A stretch of 64,000 nucleotides of DNA from DAITQM01 sp036832975 (GTDB lineage Bacteria > Pseudomonadota > Gammaproteobacteria > Xanthomonadales > Wenzhouxiangellaceae). This document shows, piece by piece, positions 7,578 through 17,500 of the stretch. The notes under the pieces were generated by a model. It searched no databases and was not told the origin of the DNA. It worked only from the letters and a program-made list of their open reading frames with translations. The stretch lies in NCBI GenBank assembly GCA_036832975.1, contig DAITQM010000013.1:1-64000 (forward strand). The letters run 5' to 3'. Both the position numbers and the translations under genes were made by a program. Each line of letters begins with the position of its first letter. Position 1 is the first letter of the stretch.

Positions 7578-9401
7578 TCAATCCACCGCGAACAGCGACG
7601 AGGCGCCCTGTTCGGCGTCGCCGGTGTGCCGGCGGTTGAACCCGAACCATTCGCGCCCGAGGCCTGACTCGTGGCCGCTCAGATCGACGGCCGCCGGCCG
7701 GCGGGCCGCCCACACGGCCGGCTCCACATCGGCTTCCAGCCGGCCGGCGGCGGCGTCGATCGTCACCCGGTCGCCGTCGACAAGCCGGGCGAGCGGCCCG
7801 CCGTGGGCCGCCTCTGGCGTAAGGTGGATCGCCGCCAGCACGGTGCCGGAAGCGCCGGACATTCGGCCGTCGGTCAACAGCGCGACACGCTGGCCGCGGT
7901 CTTGCAGCACGGCCAGCGTCGGGGTCAGTTTGTGCAGTTCCGGCATGCCGTTGGCGGCCGGCCCCTGATGGCGCACGACGGCGACGAAATCGCCGCTCAG
8001 GCGCTGTTGGCGGAAGGCTTCGAGCACCGCATCCTGCGATTCGAAAATCCGCACCGGCGCGGTGATCTTCAGGTGCTCCGCGGCGACGGCCGAGGTCTTG
8101 ACGATGGCCCGCCCGAGGTTGCCTTCGAGCCGCCGGATACCGCCTTCGGTGCCGAACGGCTCGGCGACCGGGCGTAGGACTTCGAGGTCGAGCGAGGCGG
8201 CGGGTGGCTCGCGCCACAGCAGCCGGCGGCCGTCGAGATACGGTTCTTTGGCCTGGGCGTAAAGGTCGCCGCCGTGGACGCCACAAATATCGGGGTGCAG
8301 CCGGCCGGCGGCGAGCAGTTCGCGGATGACAAAGCCGAGGCCGCCGGCGGCCTGAAAATGGTTGACGTCGGCTTTGCCGTTGGGGTAGATGCGGGCGATA
8401 AGCGGCGTCACTTTAGATAAATCGTCGAAGTCGTCCCAGTCGATGATCATGCCGGCGGCGCGGGCGATGGCCACCAGGTGGATCGTATGGTTCGTCGAGC
8501 CGCCGGTCGCCGCCAGGCCGACGATGCCGTTGACGATGGCTTTTTCATCGATCGTCCGGCCGAGCGGGGTGTATTCGCCGGCGGCGGTGATAGCCACGGC
8601 GCGGCGGGCGGCGGCCGAGGTCAGCGCGTCGCGCAGCGGCGTGTTGGGGTTGACGAAAGCGCTGCCCGGCAGGTGCAGGCCCATCACTTCCATCAACATC
8701 TGATTGGAATTGGCCGTGCCGTAAAACGTGCAGGTGCCGGGTGCGTGGTACGACGCGGCCTCGGCGGCGAGCAGCGCTTCGCGGCTCGCCCGCCCGGCGG
8801 CGTAGGCTTTGCGGACGCGGGCTTTGTCGGCGTTCGGCAACCCCGAAGGCATCGGCCCGGCTGGCACCAGAATCGCCGGCAGATGACCGAAGGCCAGCGC
8901 GCCGATCAAAAGTCCCGGGACGATCTTGTCGCAGACGCCGAGCAGCAGCACGGCGTCGAACAGATCGTGGACCAGGGCGATGGCGGTGGCCTGGGCGATC
9001 ACGTCGCGCGAGAACAGCGACAGTTCCATGCCCGGCCGGCCCTGCGTGACCCCATCGCACATCGCCGGCACCCCGCCGGCGACCTGTGCCGTGCCGCCGG
9101 CTTCGCGCACCGCGAGTTTGATCAGTTCCGGGTAGGCGCCGAGCGGCTGGTGGGCCGAGAGCATATCGTTGTATGCCGTCACGATGCCGATATTGGGACC
9201 GGCGAGGCGGCTGATCGCTTCTTTGTCGGCGCCGGCCGCGGCAAAACCGTGGGCCAGGTTGCCGCAGCTCGCGCGGCGCCGTCCGGGGCCGGCGGCAGCG
9301 GCGGCGTCAATCCGGGCAAGGTAGGCCTGGCGCGTCGGGCGACTGCGCCGGACGATGCGCTCGGTGACGTGCTCGACAGTCGGGTGCAAGGCCAAAGTCA
9401 C
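7578..9401 (-). CDS. edd: Phosphogluconate dehydratase
   Basis: About 607 residues, matching E. coli Edd. It dehydrates 6-phosphogluconate to KDPG and carries a [4Fe-4S] cluster. IlvD/Edd-family motifs are present: VTAYNDMLSAHQP, the cluster cysteines in AMCDGVTQG and LGVCDKIVPG, GTCTFYGTANSNQ, ATGGSTNHTIHL and the C-terminal TDGRMSGASG. I chose the GTG at 9401, which overlaps the pgl stop as GTGA; the frame opens further upstream only inside pgl. Translationally coupled to pgl and glk. Confidence 0.95.
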   Translation of the reverse strand: MTLALHPTVEHVTERIVRRSRPTRQAYLARIDAAAAAGPGRRRASCGNLAHGFAAAGADKEAISRLAGPNIGIVTAYNDMLSAHQPLGAYPELIKLAVREAGGTAQVAGGVPAMCDGVTQGRPGMELSLFSRDVIAQATAIALVHDLFDAVLLLGVCDKIVPGLLIGALAFGHLPAILVPAGPMPSGLPNADKARVRKAYAAGRASREALLAAEAASYHAPGTCTFYGTANSNQMLMEVMGLHLPGSAFVNPNTPLRDALTSAAARRAVAITAAGEYTPLGRTIDEKAIVNGIVGLAATGGSTNHTIHLVAIARAAGMIIDWDDFDDLSKVTPLIARIYPNGKADVNHFQAAGGLGFVIRELLAAGRLHPDICGVHGGDLYAQAKEPYLDGRRLLWREPPAASLDLEVLRPVAEPFGTEGGIRRLEGNLGRAIVKTSAVAAEHLKITAPVRIFESQDAVLEAFRQQRLSGDFVAVVRHQGPAANGMPELHKLTPTLAVLQDRGQRVALLTDGRMSGASGTVLAAIHLTPEAAHGGPLARLVDGDRVTIDAAAGRLEADVEPAVWAARRPAAVDLSGHESGLGREWFGFNRRHTGDAEQGASSLFAVD

Positions 9402-10099
9402 GGACTCCAATGAATCTCGACAACCGGCGCCGCGGCGTGCAGCAGGGCGCTGACCGGCAGGGCTTCCGTTCCGGCGGCGCACGCCATCGCCCGTTGCAAT
9501 ACCGCTAGTTTATCGGCTCCGGTCACGGCGAGCAGCAGGCGGTGGGTGTTGAGCAATCGGCTGATCGTCAGGCTGATCCGCGGATACGGCGCCTGCGGCG
9601 GCAATGGTTCGGGGATCAGGGCGATCGCCGGCGCCGGGTCATCCGGGTCGAGAGCGGCGGCCGGGACGCCCGGAAACAGCGAGGCGATATGCCCGTCGGT
9701 GCCCATGCCGAGCAGCACGGCACTGAACGGTGCACGCCGGCCGGCCCGCCCGCGACGGGCATGGACCGTGTCGGGCAGGGCCTTCGGCGCCGGCGGGACC
9801 AGCGTTTCGATGGTTGCAGCACAGCCGCTGAACGCCGTTTTGAGCGCCCCAGCATTGCTTGCCGGATGGGTCGCGGCGACCCACCGGTCGTCGGTCGGCA
9901 AAAGCCGGATGCGTTCCCAAGGTAATGCCAGGGCGGCCAGCCGGCGATAGGCCGGCAGCGGTGTCGTACCACCGGCCAGCGCCAGCACCGCCTCGCCGCC
10001 ATGGTCGAGCGCGGTGCGGGCCGCCGCGGCCAAGGCCTCGGCCAGTGCCGCGGCCAACGTCTCGCGATCAGGGTGTCGGGTTTCGTGCCACAGGGTCAT
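9398..10099 (-). CDS. pgl: 6-phosphogluconolactonase
   Basis: 233 residues, DevB/SOL type. It hydrolyses 6-phosphogluconolactone made by Zwf. Recognisable motifs are LALAGGTTPLPAYRRL near the N terminus, the LLPTDDRWVAATHPASN segment and the MGTDGHIASLFPG signature. I chose the ATG at 10099 (MTLWHETRHPDRE); the longer frame runs back into zwf. It starts 7 bases after the zwf stop and overlaps edd by GTGA. Confidence 0.93.
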   Translation of the reverse strand: MTLWHETRHPDRETLAAALAEALAAAARTALDHGGEAVLALAGGTTPLPAYRRLAALALPWERIRLLPTDDRWVAATHPASNAGALKTAFSGCAATIETLVPPAPKALPDTVHARRGRAGRRAPFSAVLLGMGTDGHIASLFPGVPAAALDPDDPAPAIALIPEPLPPQAPYPRISLTISRLLNTHRLLLAVTGADKLAVLQRAMACAAGTEALPVSALLHAAAPVVEIHWSP

Positions 10100-10106
10100 C
10101 TGGCCC

Positions 10107-11567
10107 TCATTCGCGCCAGCGGTGGCCAAGACGGGTGGGTAGCGCCGCCGCGTCGCCCGGCCCCCACGAGCCGGCGGAATACGGTTTCGGTTCTTCGCCG
10201 AGCGCCTGCCGGGCGGCGAGCAGGCGATCGATGAACGACCACGCCGCCTCGACTTCGTCGCGCCGGACGAACAACGTGCCGTTGCCTTCGAGCGCGTCGA
10301 GATAGAGCCGTTCGTAAGCGCCGCGCCGGCGCACGTCGGCGAAGGCATTGTGCAAGTCGAGATCGAGTTTGACCTCGGAAAGTTTCAAGCCGTCGCGGTC
10401 GAGGCCCGGGGTTTTGCTCATCAACAAAAGTGAAATGCGCTCTTCGGGTTGCAGCCGGATCAGCATGGCATTCGGCTGGGCCCGGGCGCCGGCGAAGATC
10501 AGGTGCGGCACGGCGTGAAACTGCAAATAGATCTCGGTGACGCGCTGGGCCAGCCGTTTACCCGTCCTGAGATAAAACGGCACTTTCGACCAGCGCCAGT
10601 TGTCGATCCTGACGCGCAGCGCGGCATAGGTTTCGGTCCGGCTCGGCCGGCCGAGTTCATCGCCGTAGCCCGGCACCGCGGCGCCGTCGATGGCCCCGGC
10701 GGTGTACTGACCGAACACCGCCTCGTCGGCCAGTTCGGCGGCGCCGAGCGGGCGCAGAGCGCGCAGCACCTTGATCTTTTCGTTGCGCACCGCGGTAGCC
10801 TCGAATTCGGACGGCGGTTCCATCGCCGTCAGGCACAACAGTTGCAGCAGATGGTTCTGCACCATGTCGCGCAGCGCGCCGCTGGCGTCGTAATATTCGG
10901 CGCGCCCTTCGACGCCGACCGTTTCGTGTACCGTGATCTGCACCTGGGCGATGTGCCGGGCGTTCCACAGCGGTTCGAACAACGCATTGCCGAAACGCAG
11001 CGCCAGCAGGTTCTGCACTCCTTCCTTGCCGAGGTAGTGATCGACGCGAAAAACCTGATCTTCGCAAAAAGCGCTCTCCACCGCGTCGTTGATTTCGCGG
11101 GCGCTGGCCAGGTCGTGGCCGAGCGGTTTTTCGAGCATCAACCTGACGCCCGGGTCGATGCCGCCGGCGGCGGCGAGCGCCGCGCAAAACGGCCCGTACC
11201 ACTTGGGCGCCGTGGACAAGTGATAGAGCACGACACCGCGGCGCAGGGCTTTGACCCGCGCCGCGAAAGCGGCGAGCGACGGCGCGGCGGAAAGATCGAC
11301 GGTTTGATATTCGAGGCGCGCCAGGAGCCGCTCGCGCGCTGCTTCGCCAGGCGCCGCTTGCGCCGACAGCATGGCCTCGACTTCGGCGCGGAACGCCTCG
11401 CGGTCGAGCGCGCTGCGCGCCGCGCCGAGGATTTTCAACTCGGCGGGCAGCATGCCGTCGCGTTCGAGGCCATAGAGCGCCGGGAACAGCATGCGCCGTG
11501 CCAGATCGCCGGTGGCGCCAACGATGACCAGTAATGTCGCGGGGTGGGAATGCATCGTCGGATTCAT
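10107..11567 (-). CDS. zwf: Glucose-6-phosphate 1-dehydrogenase
   Basis: 486 residues. It oxidises glucose-6-phosphate to the lactone using NAD(P)+. Motifs: the dinucleotide-binding VIVGATGDLARRMLFPALY at the N terminus, substrate lysine in MLEKPLGHD, and the catalytic RVDHYLGKEGVQNLL. First gene of the minus-strand operon zwf-pgl-edd-glk-eda. ATG at 11567 is used here; a second in-frame ATG lies 4 codons later. A LacI-type operator palindrome is found 57 bases upstream of the start. Confidence 0.95.
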   Translation of the reverse strand: MNPTMHSHPATLLVIVGATGDLARRMLFPALYGLERDGMLPAELKILGAARSALDREAFRAEVEAMLSAQAAPGEAARERLLARLEYQTVDLSAAPSLAAFAARVKALRRGVVLYHLSTAPKWYGPFCAALAAAGGIDPGVRLMLEKPLGHDLASAREINDAVESAFCEDQVFRVDHYLGKEGVQNLLALRFGNALFEPLWNARHIAQVQITVHETVGVEGRAEYYDASGALRDMVQNHLLQLLCLTAMEPPSEFEATAVRNEKIKVLRALRPLGAAELADEAVFGQYTAGAIDGAAVPGYGDELGRPSRTETYAALRVRIDNWRWSKVPFYLRTGKRLAQRVTEIYLQFHAVPHLIFAGARAQPNAMLIRLQPEERISLLLMSKTPGLDRDGLKLSEVKLDLDLHNAFADVRRRGAYERLYLDALEGNGTLFVRRDEVEAAWSFIDRLLAARQALGEEPKPYSAGSWGPGDAAALPTRLGHRWRE

Positions 11568-11623
11568 GGTTTAGGACGCACAAGGTTATTGAATCAGTGA
11601 GGCGGCGGGAAGCGCGACAGCGC

Positions 11624-11637
11624 TGAATACGTTTGCA
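11624..11637 (-). promoter_or_regulatory. Candidate LacI-family operator upstream of the Entner-Doudoroff operon
   Basis: Read on the minus strand the site is TGCAAACGTATTCA, fitting the TGNAANCGNTNNCA pattern of LacI/GalR operators with its central CG. It lies 57 bases before zwf, where a repressor would block transcription of the operon. The LacI gene at 2820-3857 is the only such regulator in the window. The link is inference. Confidence 0.5.
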
Positions 11638-11692
11638 GCCCGCCGGCCGGCTGGCGGGCGGGCTGGTTGTTAGGCAACGCAAGGGGCGCGAT

Positions 11693-12247
11693 TCACGCCG
11701 CTTTTTGTTCCCAGGCGGCCGGTTGGAAGGCCTGATCGAGCGGTGTTTCGGCCTGGTGGTTGACGTAATTGGACAAGGTTTTCATCGTCACCCCGAGGAT
11801 GACTTCGAGCACCTGCTGGCGGCCGTAACCAGCGGCCAGGAAGGCGTCGCGGGCGGCCTCCGACGGCCAGCCGCGCGTCGTCACCACTTCAGCCGTGAAG
11901 CGGCGCAGCGCTTCGAGTTTGGCATCGGCGAGCGGCCGGTCTTCGCGCAGCGCCTGGATGATTTCCGTCGCCACCTGTTGCGACCCGGCGATCACGCTGT
12001 GCGCCGCAACGCAGTAAGTGCACTTGTTGACGATGCTCGCCGTCAACAGCACGATCTGCCGTTCGGTGGCGTTGAACGAGGTCTTTTCGAACAACTGGCC
12101 GAGCGTCGGATAGGCCTGCACGACAGCCGGCGCTTCGGCCATCACGCCGAGCAGGTTGGGGACAAAGCCGTAGCCGGCCTTGGCTTTAGCCAGAATCGGG
12201 CGGGCGGCTTCGGGGGCGGTCTGTTCGTTGTGAACGGGATAACTCAT
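11693..12247 (-). CDS. Carboxymuconolactone decarboxylase / AhpD-like protein
   Basis: 184 residues. The motif KCTYCVAAHS (C-x2-C-x3-H) is the AhpD redox centre, which supports peroxide or thiol redox chemistry rather than true decarboxylation. I chose the ATG at 12247, preceded by AAGGAG; the longer frame overlaps the tetR 3' end. It lies 40 bases downstream of the TetR gene on the same strand, so the TetR protein probably controls it. Exact substrate unknown. Confidence 0.88.
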   Translation of the reverse strand: MSYPVHNEQTAPEAARPILAKAKAGYGFVPNLLGVMAEAPAVVQAYPTLGQLFEKTSFNATERQIVLLTASIVNKCTYCVAAHSVIAGSQQVATEIIQALREDRPLADAKLEALRRFTAEVVTTRGWPSEAARDAFLAAGYGRQQVLEVILGVTMKTLSNYVNHQAETPLDQAFQPAAWEQKAA

Positions 12248-12287
12248 GATGATCTCCTTGGTTTGGGGGTGAAGAAAAACATTCCAA

Positions 12288-12920
12288 CTACTCTGCAGTG
12301 ACGGCCGGTTTTCTATTCGCTTGTCGCCGGCGATGGGTGGTGTCGCGGGGTCGCAGGCGTTCACAGGCGTCGGCGGCGACGGCATTGAGCAGGGCCGGTT
12401 CGGGCCGGCTGCGGGCGAGCACCATCAGGCCGAGCAAGGCGGCGAGCAGGCCGGCGGCGGCGGCGGCCGGATCGAGCGCCGACGAGACCGATCCGTCCTG
12501 CTGACCGCGTTCGATCAGGCGTTTGAAAAACGCTTCGAGGTCGGCCTGCGCGGCGGCAACCCGGCGGCCGATTTCGCGATCGTGCGGCGCCATCTCGAGC
12601 GCTGTGTTGGTCAAAAAGCAGCCGCGCCGTTTGGCGCACGGCGTGATAAATCCGGTGAACAGCGCGCCGATGGCGTCAAGCGGCGGGTGGCGCCGTTCCA
12701 GTTCGTCGAGCTTTGCCCGCCGCTCGCGCCGGTCGTACAGCTCGAGCGCGGCGAGGAACAGCGCCCGCTTGTCGCCGTAGGTGGCGTACAGGCTGGCGCG
12801 ATTGATGCCGGTGCACTCGACCAGATCCTGGATCGAGGTCGCCGCGAAGCCGCGCGTCCAGAAGGCGCGCATCGCCTTGTCCAGCGTGGCGGCGATATCG
12901 AAGTTCTTTTCCCAAGGCAT
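12288..12920 (-). CDS. TetR family transcriptional regulator
   Basis: 210 residues. The N-terminal TetR HTH is clear (FAATSIQDLVECTGINRASLY and YATYGDKRALFLAAL), followed by an all-helical ligand domain with a cysteine (KRRGCFLTNTALE) typical of the AcrR/YcdC-like branch. It is followed by the AhpD-like gene in the same direction and divergent from a cytochrome gene. A sigma70-like promoter and a 16-bp perfect palindrome lie in the divergent intergenic region, consistent with autoregulation. Confidence 0.9.
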   Translation of the reverse strand: MPWEKNFDIAATLDKAMRAFWTRGFAATSIQDLVECTGINRASLYATYGDKRALFLAALELYDRRERRAKLDELERRHPPLDAIGALFTGFITPCAKRRGCFLTNTALEMAPHDREIGRRVAAAQADLEAFFKRLIERGQQDGSVSSALDPAAAAAGLLAALLGLMVLARSRPEPALLNAVAADACERLRPRDTTHRRRQANRKPAVTAE

Positions 12921-12950
12921 CGTTGGCGGTCTCCATTTCGGATGGGCGCC

Positions 12951-12979
12951 ACGATAACATGTTTGGAACGATCAGTCAA
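12951..12979 (-). promoter_or_regulatory. Sigma70-like promoter of the tetR-ahpD-like operon
   Basis: On the minus strand TTGACT, 17 bases, TATCGT. The -10 box lies about 30 bases before the tetR ATG. Confidence 0.5.
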
Positions 12980-13010
12980 GACTTTATCGACGACCTGCTT
13001 CAGATCGGGA

Positions 13011-13026
13011 TTTGCGATATCGCAAA
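13011..13026. promoter_or_regulatory. 16-bp perfect palindrome, candidate TetR operator
   Basis: TTTGCGATATCGCAAA lies between the divergent tetR and cytochrome genes, about 30 bases behind the tetR -35 box. The length and symmetry suit a TetR dimer site. Assignment to this TetR is inference. Confidence 0.45.
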
Positions 13027-13103
13027 CCGCCGTGCCGGCGCCTGCCGATACTGGGCGCGGTGGCGGACCGATACCGGGTCCGCGGTGCGATAAAGGGGGG
13101 AAG

Positions 13104-13979
13104 GTGAAGCTGAATTCGAGCCAATCAGGGTCGCGGACCGCGGGGTTCGGCGGCCGGCTGTTGTTCGTCCTGTGGGCCATACCGGGCGCCTGGGCGCAGG
13201 CTGGAGCACTGAGCGGCGTGGTGGTCGCCGCGAATGACGGCCAGCCGCTCGCCGGTGCTTGGGTCACGGTCCAGGACAATGGCAGGCGAGCCGTGACCGC
13301 GGCCGACGGGACGTTTGCGCTGCCTGGACTCAGCGGCCAGGGATTGACCGTGGTCGCCGCGGCGCGGGGGTTTTATCACCGCGCATTGAACCTCGACGCA
13401 CCGGCCGGCGGTGTGGTTTTTAACTTGGAGCCGGTGGCCGGGGAGGATCCAGGTTATCAATTGTGGACACCGCAGAATTGCGGCGCCTGTCACCCGCGGC
13501 AGTTGCAGGAATGGACCGCCACGCCGATGGCCCGCGCCGGTGTCAACACTTGGGTGCACGATTTGTACAGCGGTACCGGCACGGCGGGCGGCCTGGGCGG
13601 TTTCGTCTATACGCGCGATTCGGTCCACGCCGTCGTCAACCCGGCCTCCGAATGCGCTTCGTGCCACCAGCCCGAGGGCTGGCTCGCCCAGCCGTTCAGC
13701 GCGCTCGATGACAATCTGACCAGTCCGCCGCCGGCCGTGGTACACGGCGTTTCGTGCGAGATATGTCATAAAATCGGCGACGTCGATGTCGCCAAGATCG
13801 ATTTTCCCGGCTTGTTCCCCGGGGCGATGCACTTTACCCGACCGGCCGGCGAGCAAGTGGAGTACGGTGTGCTGGGTGACGTTGCCTACGAAGCCGGCGG
13901 CGTCATGCGCGCTTCTTTGCAACCGCAACTGTCCGACGCGGTCTGTGGTTTATGCCATCAAGATAAATCCGCAATATGA
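13104..13979 (+). CDS. Multihaem cytochrome c, N-terminal part of a split gene
   Basis: 291 residues from a GTG preceded by a run of six G. A signal peptide (GGRLLFVLWAIPGAWAQA) is followed by a carboxypeptidase-regulatory-like beta domain (about 35-110), then four haem-binding CxxCH motifs: residues 126-130, 184-188, 218-222 and 281-285. The frame stops six residues after the fourth motif. The rest of the protein, in another frame, begins at 13976. Between the last haem motif and the MILIVEVW segment I would expect further sequence, so an internal deletion with frameshift is likely. Probably a periplasmic electron carrier; partner unknown. Confidence 0.7.
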   Translation: MKLNSSQSGSRTAGFGGRLLFVLWAIPGAWAQAGALSGVVVAANDGQPLAGAWVTVQDNGRRAVTAADGTFALPGLSGQGLTVVAAARGFYHRALNLDAPAGGVVFNLEPVAGEDPGYQLWTPQNCGACHPRQLQEWTATPMARAGVNTWVHDLYSGTGTAGGLGGFVYTRDSVHAVVNPASECASCHQPEGWLAQPFSALDDNLTSPPPAVVHGVSCEICHKIGDVDVAKIDFPGLFPGAMHFTRPAGEQVEYGVLGDVAYEAGGVMRASLQPQLSDAVCGLCHQDKSAI

Positions 13980-14536
13980 TCCTGATCGTCGAGGTCTGGA
14001 CCGGAGGGGACGGACCGCAAAGCGGTATCCTCCCCGAGATCGGGGGTCAACGGGTTCATGAACTCGGCGGTGTCGGAGATCCGGCGCTCGGCGATTACGG
14101 TGGTCTGCCGGGTAAACTGTACGCCAAGATCAACCATCAGGCGGACGGCTCAGGGCCGGTGTTTTTCACCGAAGCGACGGGCATTACGCTCGACAACCGC
14201 ATTCCAGCGCTGGCCACCGATACGACACACTATCGTTTCGTCTTGCCGCCGGAAGGCGGCGCCGTTCACGTCCGGGCGCGGTTGATCTACCGCCGTGCGT
14301 TTCGCTTGTTGACGCTGGCCAAGCAGTGGACTTTGGACGGTCACGGCAACCCGCTGGCCGACGTGCAGCCGCCGCATTACGGCCAGTTGATGGCCGAACG
14401 CGAAGCGGTCGTAGCCGTCGCGCCGCCTTTGACCGTGCCGCTGCTGCCCGGATGGTGGCGTATCGTGCTCCCCGCAGTTTTGCTGTCCGCCATCGCTTTA
14501 TTCCGCCGTCGGTTCGATTTCTACAAAACGGGATAA
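13976..14536 (+). CDS. Multihaem cytochrome c, C-terminal part of a split gene
   Basis: 186 residues with no haem motif. It holds the C-terminal beta-rich domain seen in such cytochromes (GGQRVHELGGVGDPALG, KINHQADGSGPVFF, GITLDNRIPAL) and a terminal membrane anchor (WWRIVLPAVLLSAIALFRRR). It overlaps the upstream half by ATGA, so it could be coupled, but the break falls inside what looks like a single ancestral protein. Its last 39 bases overlap the 3' end of addA on the opposite strand. Confidence 0.6.
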   Translation: MILIVEVWTGGDGPQSGILPEIGGQRVHELGGVGDPALGDYGGLPGKLYAKINHQADGSGPVFFTEATGITLDNRIPALATDTTHYRFVLPPEGGAVHVRARLIYRRAFRLLTLAKQWTLDGHGNPLADVQPPHYGQLMAEREAVVAVAPPLTVPLLPGWWRIVLPAVLLSAIALFRRRFDFYKTG

Positions 14537-17500
14537 CAAAGGGAAATAAAGACCGCGCCGCGTCGGCCTCGGTTCCAGGCGGTTGAGCCAGACGGCGTAG
14601 TCGCTGAGCTGCGCCCGATAACGCTTGACTTCGGCGGCGATAAACGTTTCGACGGCGCCCCCTTCGTGCAGCGCGGTTTTGTAATCGACGATCCAGCGTG
14701 TGCCGCTGTCGTCGATAAACAAGCGGTCGATGATGCGGCTTTCGAGCCGGCCGTCGACATGGCCGCTGAGAGCGTATTCGGCATAGGCCACGGGATGCGG
14801 GCCGAGCAGCCGGCGGCCGGTCGGATCGGAAAGTGTGTTGCGCAGTGCGGTACGCACTTTTTCCGCCGCCGCTGCGGCGTCCGGGCGATCGAGTCCTCGC
14901 GCCGCGAAATGCCGTTCCAGAACGGGGGCGAGGGACTCGACCCGTTCGATGGGCCAGGCCGTAAGGCCCTCATCGGCGATGCGCTTTAAGTATTCGTGGA
15001 CTAAAAGACCGATCGCGCGGGCGGTATAGCCGGCCCAGTCGTAGGGGATACGCTCTGTGGAGACCGCCGCCGGCGGCGTCCGCCACGAGACGGCGGCGGC
15101 CGGTGCTGGTGGCTGCCAGTCCGAGCGAAGACGATAATCGAACGCCGCGTTAGAGGGGGCCGATTCTTGCGCCGCGCCGGCGCCGTCCTGCAGCGCTGTT
15201 GCAGCGGCGCTGATGAATGCGGCGTCAAGCGCCGGCCACAGCAGGGCCAGCAGACTGCCGTCGCATGGCGAGTTGAACTCGAGTTCCCGCTCGCGGTGGA
15301 GCGCACTCTTTTCTTCAACCCTCCCCCGCTTGCGGGGGAGGGCAGGGGTGGGGGTGATGCTTTCCTCCCCGCCGTCGATGGAAGGTGCCTGATGCTTCGG
15401 TTTCAGTACGGCGCTGAGGTGCAGGCAGCGTTTGGCGCGGGTGGTGGCGACATAGAGCAGGCGCAGGGTTTCATGCCGCTGTTTTTCGGCCTCGATCTGG
15501 GCAATCCACTTTTGCCGCCGCTGGTCTTCGGCGCCGTGCGGGGCGAGCGGTCCGAGCAGCAAATCGATTTGGCCGCCGACCCGCGGCCGTTCGCTCCAGT
15601 ACAACAATCGTTCGCTGTCGCGGCGTGGTTTGGCGTCGAGACGCGGCAGGATCACGTGATCGAATTCGAGGCCCTTGGCCTTGTGGATGGTCATCACTTT
15701 GAGGCGGCTGCCGGCGGCGGGCAGGGCGTACAGGTCGGCAAGGTGCTCGACGAAGGCCGCCGGATCGTCCAGATCGGCGCCCGGGGCGTGGCCGTCGAGC
15801 AGATCGAAAAAGGCCGCCGCATCCTTCAAGGCATGAGCTTCCCCGACGCACGCCGGGCCGCCCAGACGCAGCCAGGCCCGTTCGACCGCGGCGCGCAGCG
15901 GTTCGCGGCGGCGCCCGTCGAGCGCCGGCACCAGCACCGCGGCGGTTCGTTCGAGGCGGCGGCGTGCCGCGGGATCGAGCGCCGCGCCGGCGGTGGACAA
16001 TACCGTGGCGAGCGGCGCGTTACCGGCGGCTTCGGCGATGGATTCCAATGCTGCAAGATCAAGCCCGCACCACGGAGCGCGAAGCAAAGCCAGCCACGCG
16101 GCGCGGTCGGCCGGATGGAGCAGGGCGCGGGTCAGGGCGAGCAGATCCTGGACCACCGGCTGGCGCGCCAGTGAGGCGATTTCGACAGCCTCGAAGTCCA
16201 GCTTGTGTTGTCTAAGGGCCGGTAGGATTGCCGCCAGCTCGCTGCGTTTACGGACCAGGATCGCGACTTCGGCAGCCGGATCGCCGTCCAGCGCCGCCGC
16301 GGCGAGCGCCGCGACGTGGCGCGCTTCGCGCACCGCGCCGCTGGTTTTATCGTGGTCGGCAAAGGCATGAATGCAGACTGCTGGCGTGGCCGGAAGGTGG
16401 GTGGCGGTCGAGTTCGCGTAAGCGACTTGGCCGGCCGCGGGGTCGGCGGTGTCGGGAAACATCCGGCCGAACACCGCGTTGACCCATTCGACGATGCCGG
16501 CCTGCGAGCGGAAGTTGGCGTAAAGGGATACCGGCTTGATCGGCAGATCGTGAAGACCGCGCGCCGCGATATCGAGAAACAGCCCGACCTCGGCTTGGCG
16601 AAAACGATAAATCGACTGCATCGGATCGCCGACCAGAAACAAGGTCCGGCCGTCGTCCGGCTGCCAGCCGCAAGTCAACGCGCTGAGCAGCTCGAGCTGA
16701 CTTTTCGAGGTGTCCTGGAACTCGTCCACCAGAATATGTTCGATGCGGCGGTCGAGGGCGAGCGCGATTTCGCTTGGTGCGTCGCTCGCGCCGAGGGCAT
16801 CGAGGGCGCCCTGGGCCACGGCGGGGTAGTCGATCTCGCCGCGCTCGGTCAACACCAGTTGCAGATTGGCGAGCGCCACTTTCAGTGTCGCCAGCAGCGC
16901 CTCGAGCACTCGCCATTCGTCCTCGTTGTAAGCCGCATCCGGCAGTTCGCGGACGAGACGTAACTCCTGGCCGATCGTCTCGTTGCCTTGCAACTCGCCA
17001 AGCAATGCGATGAAATCGCCTTTTAGCGGATCTTTGGGCAAAAAACCGAGCGATCGATTGACGGTTCTGCGCAAGGGGCCGGCTTTGGTCGACAACAGTT
17101 CCGCAAAACCGAGCCATTGTTTGAGGGCGTTGGCAGCGGGCGGGGGCAGATCGGGCACGCCGGCGAGGAGGGCGAGATCCGGTTGGTTGCCGGCCTCGAC
17201 TCGGGAGGCGGCGTGGGCGGCCAGCGGTACGAGCCGCGCGGCAAATGGCGCCAGGTTCCGACGTAGCGCCGCGAGCGGCGATTCGATCGCACGCCGCAGC
17301 GCCGCTTCGAGAGGTTGACGGTCGTCGCCGCCGAGCTTGAGCAGCCCGAGCCATTGCTGGCGGGCACCGAGCATCTCGGCGATCAGGGTCTCGGCTTCCG
17401 GGTAGCGGCCGGCCAGGTGGTCGAGCACCGCGCCGACCGCCTGGTAGGTCGGATCGTCTAACCCATCGCCGGTCAGGGTGCGGCGGGCCGCCTCGCGATA

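Noticed and set aside
8478..9413. 311-codon plus-strand frame opposite edd
   Set aside because: Shadow of edd; composition is Arg/Gly-rich with no recognisable domain.
11636..11668. GC-rich inverted repeat before zwf as a terminator for the AhpD-like gene
   Set aside because: The stem is plausible but no T-run follows on the minus strand.
12321..13103. N-terminal 261 codons of the plus-strand frame that contains the cytochrome
   Set aside because: It is antisense to tetR; a GTG with a G-rich ribosome site and a signal peptide starts at 13104.
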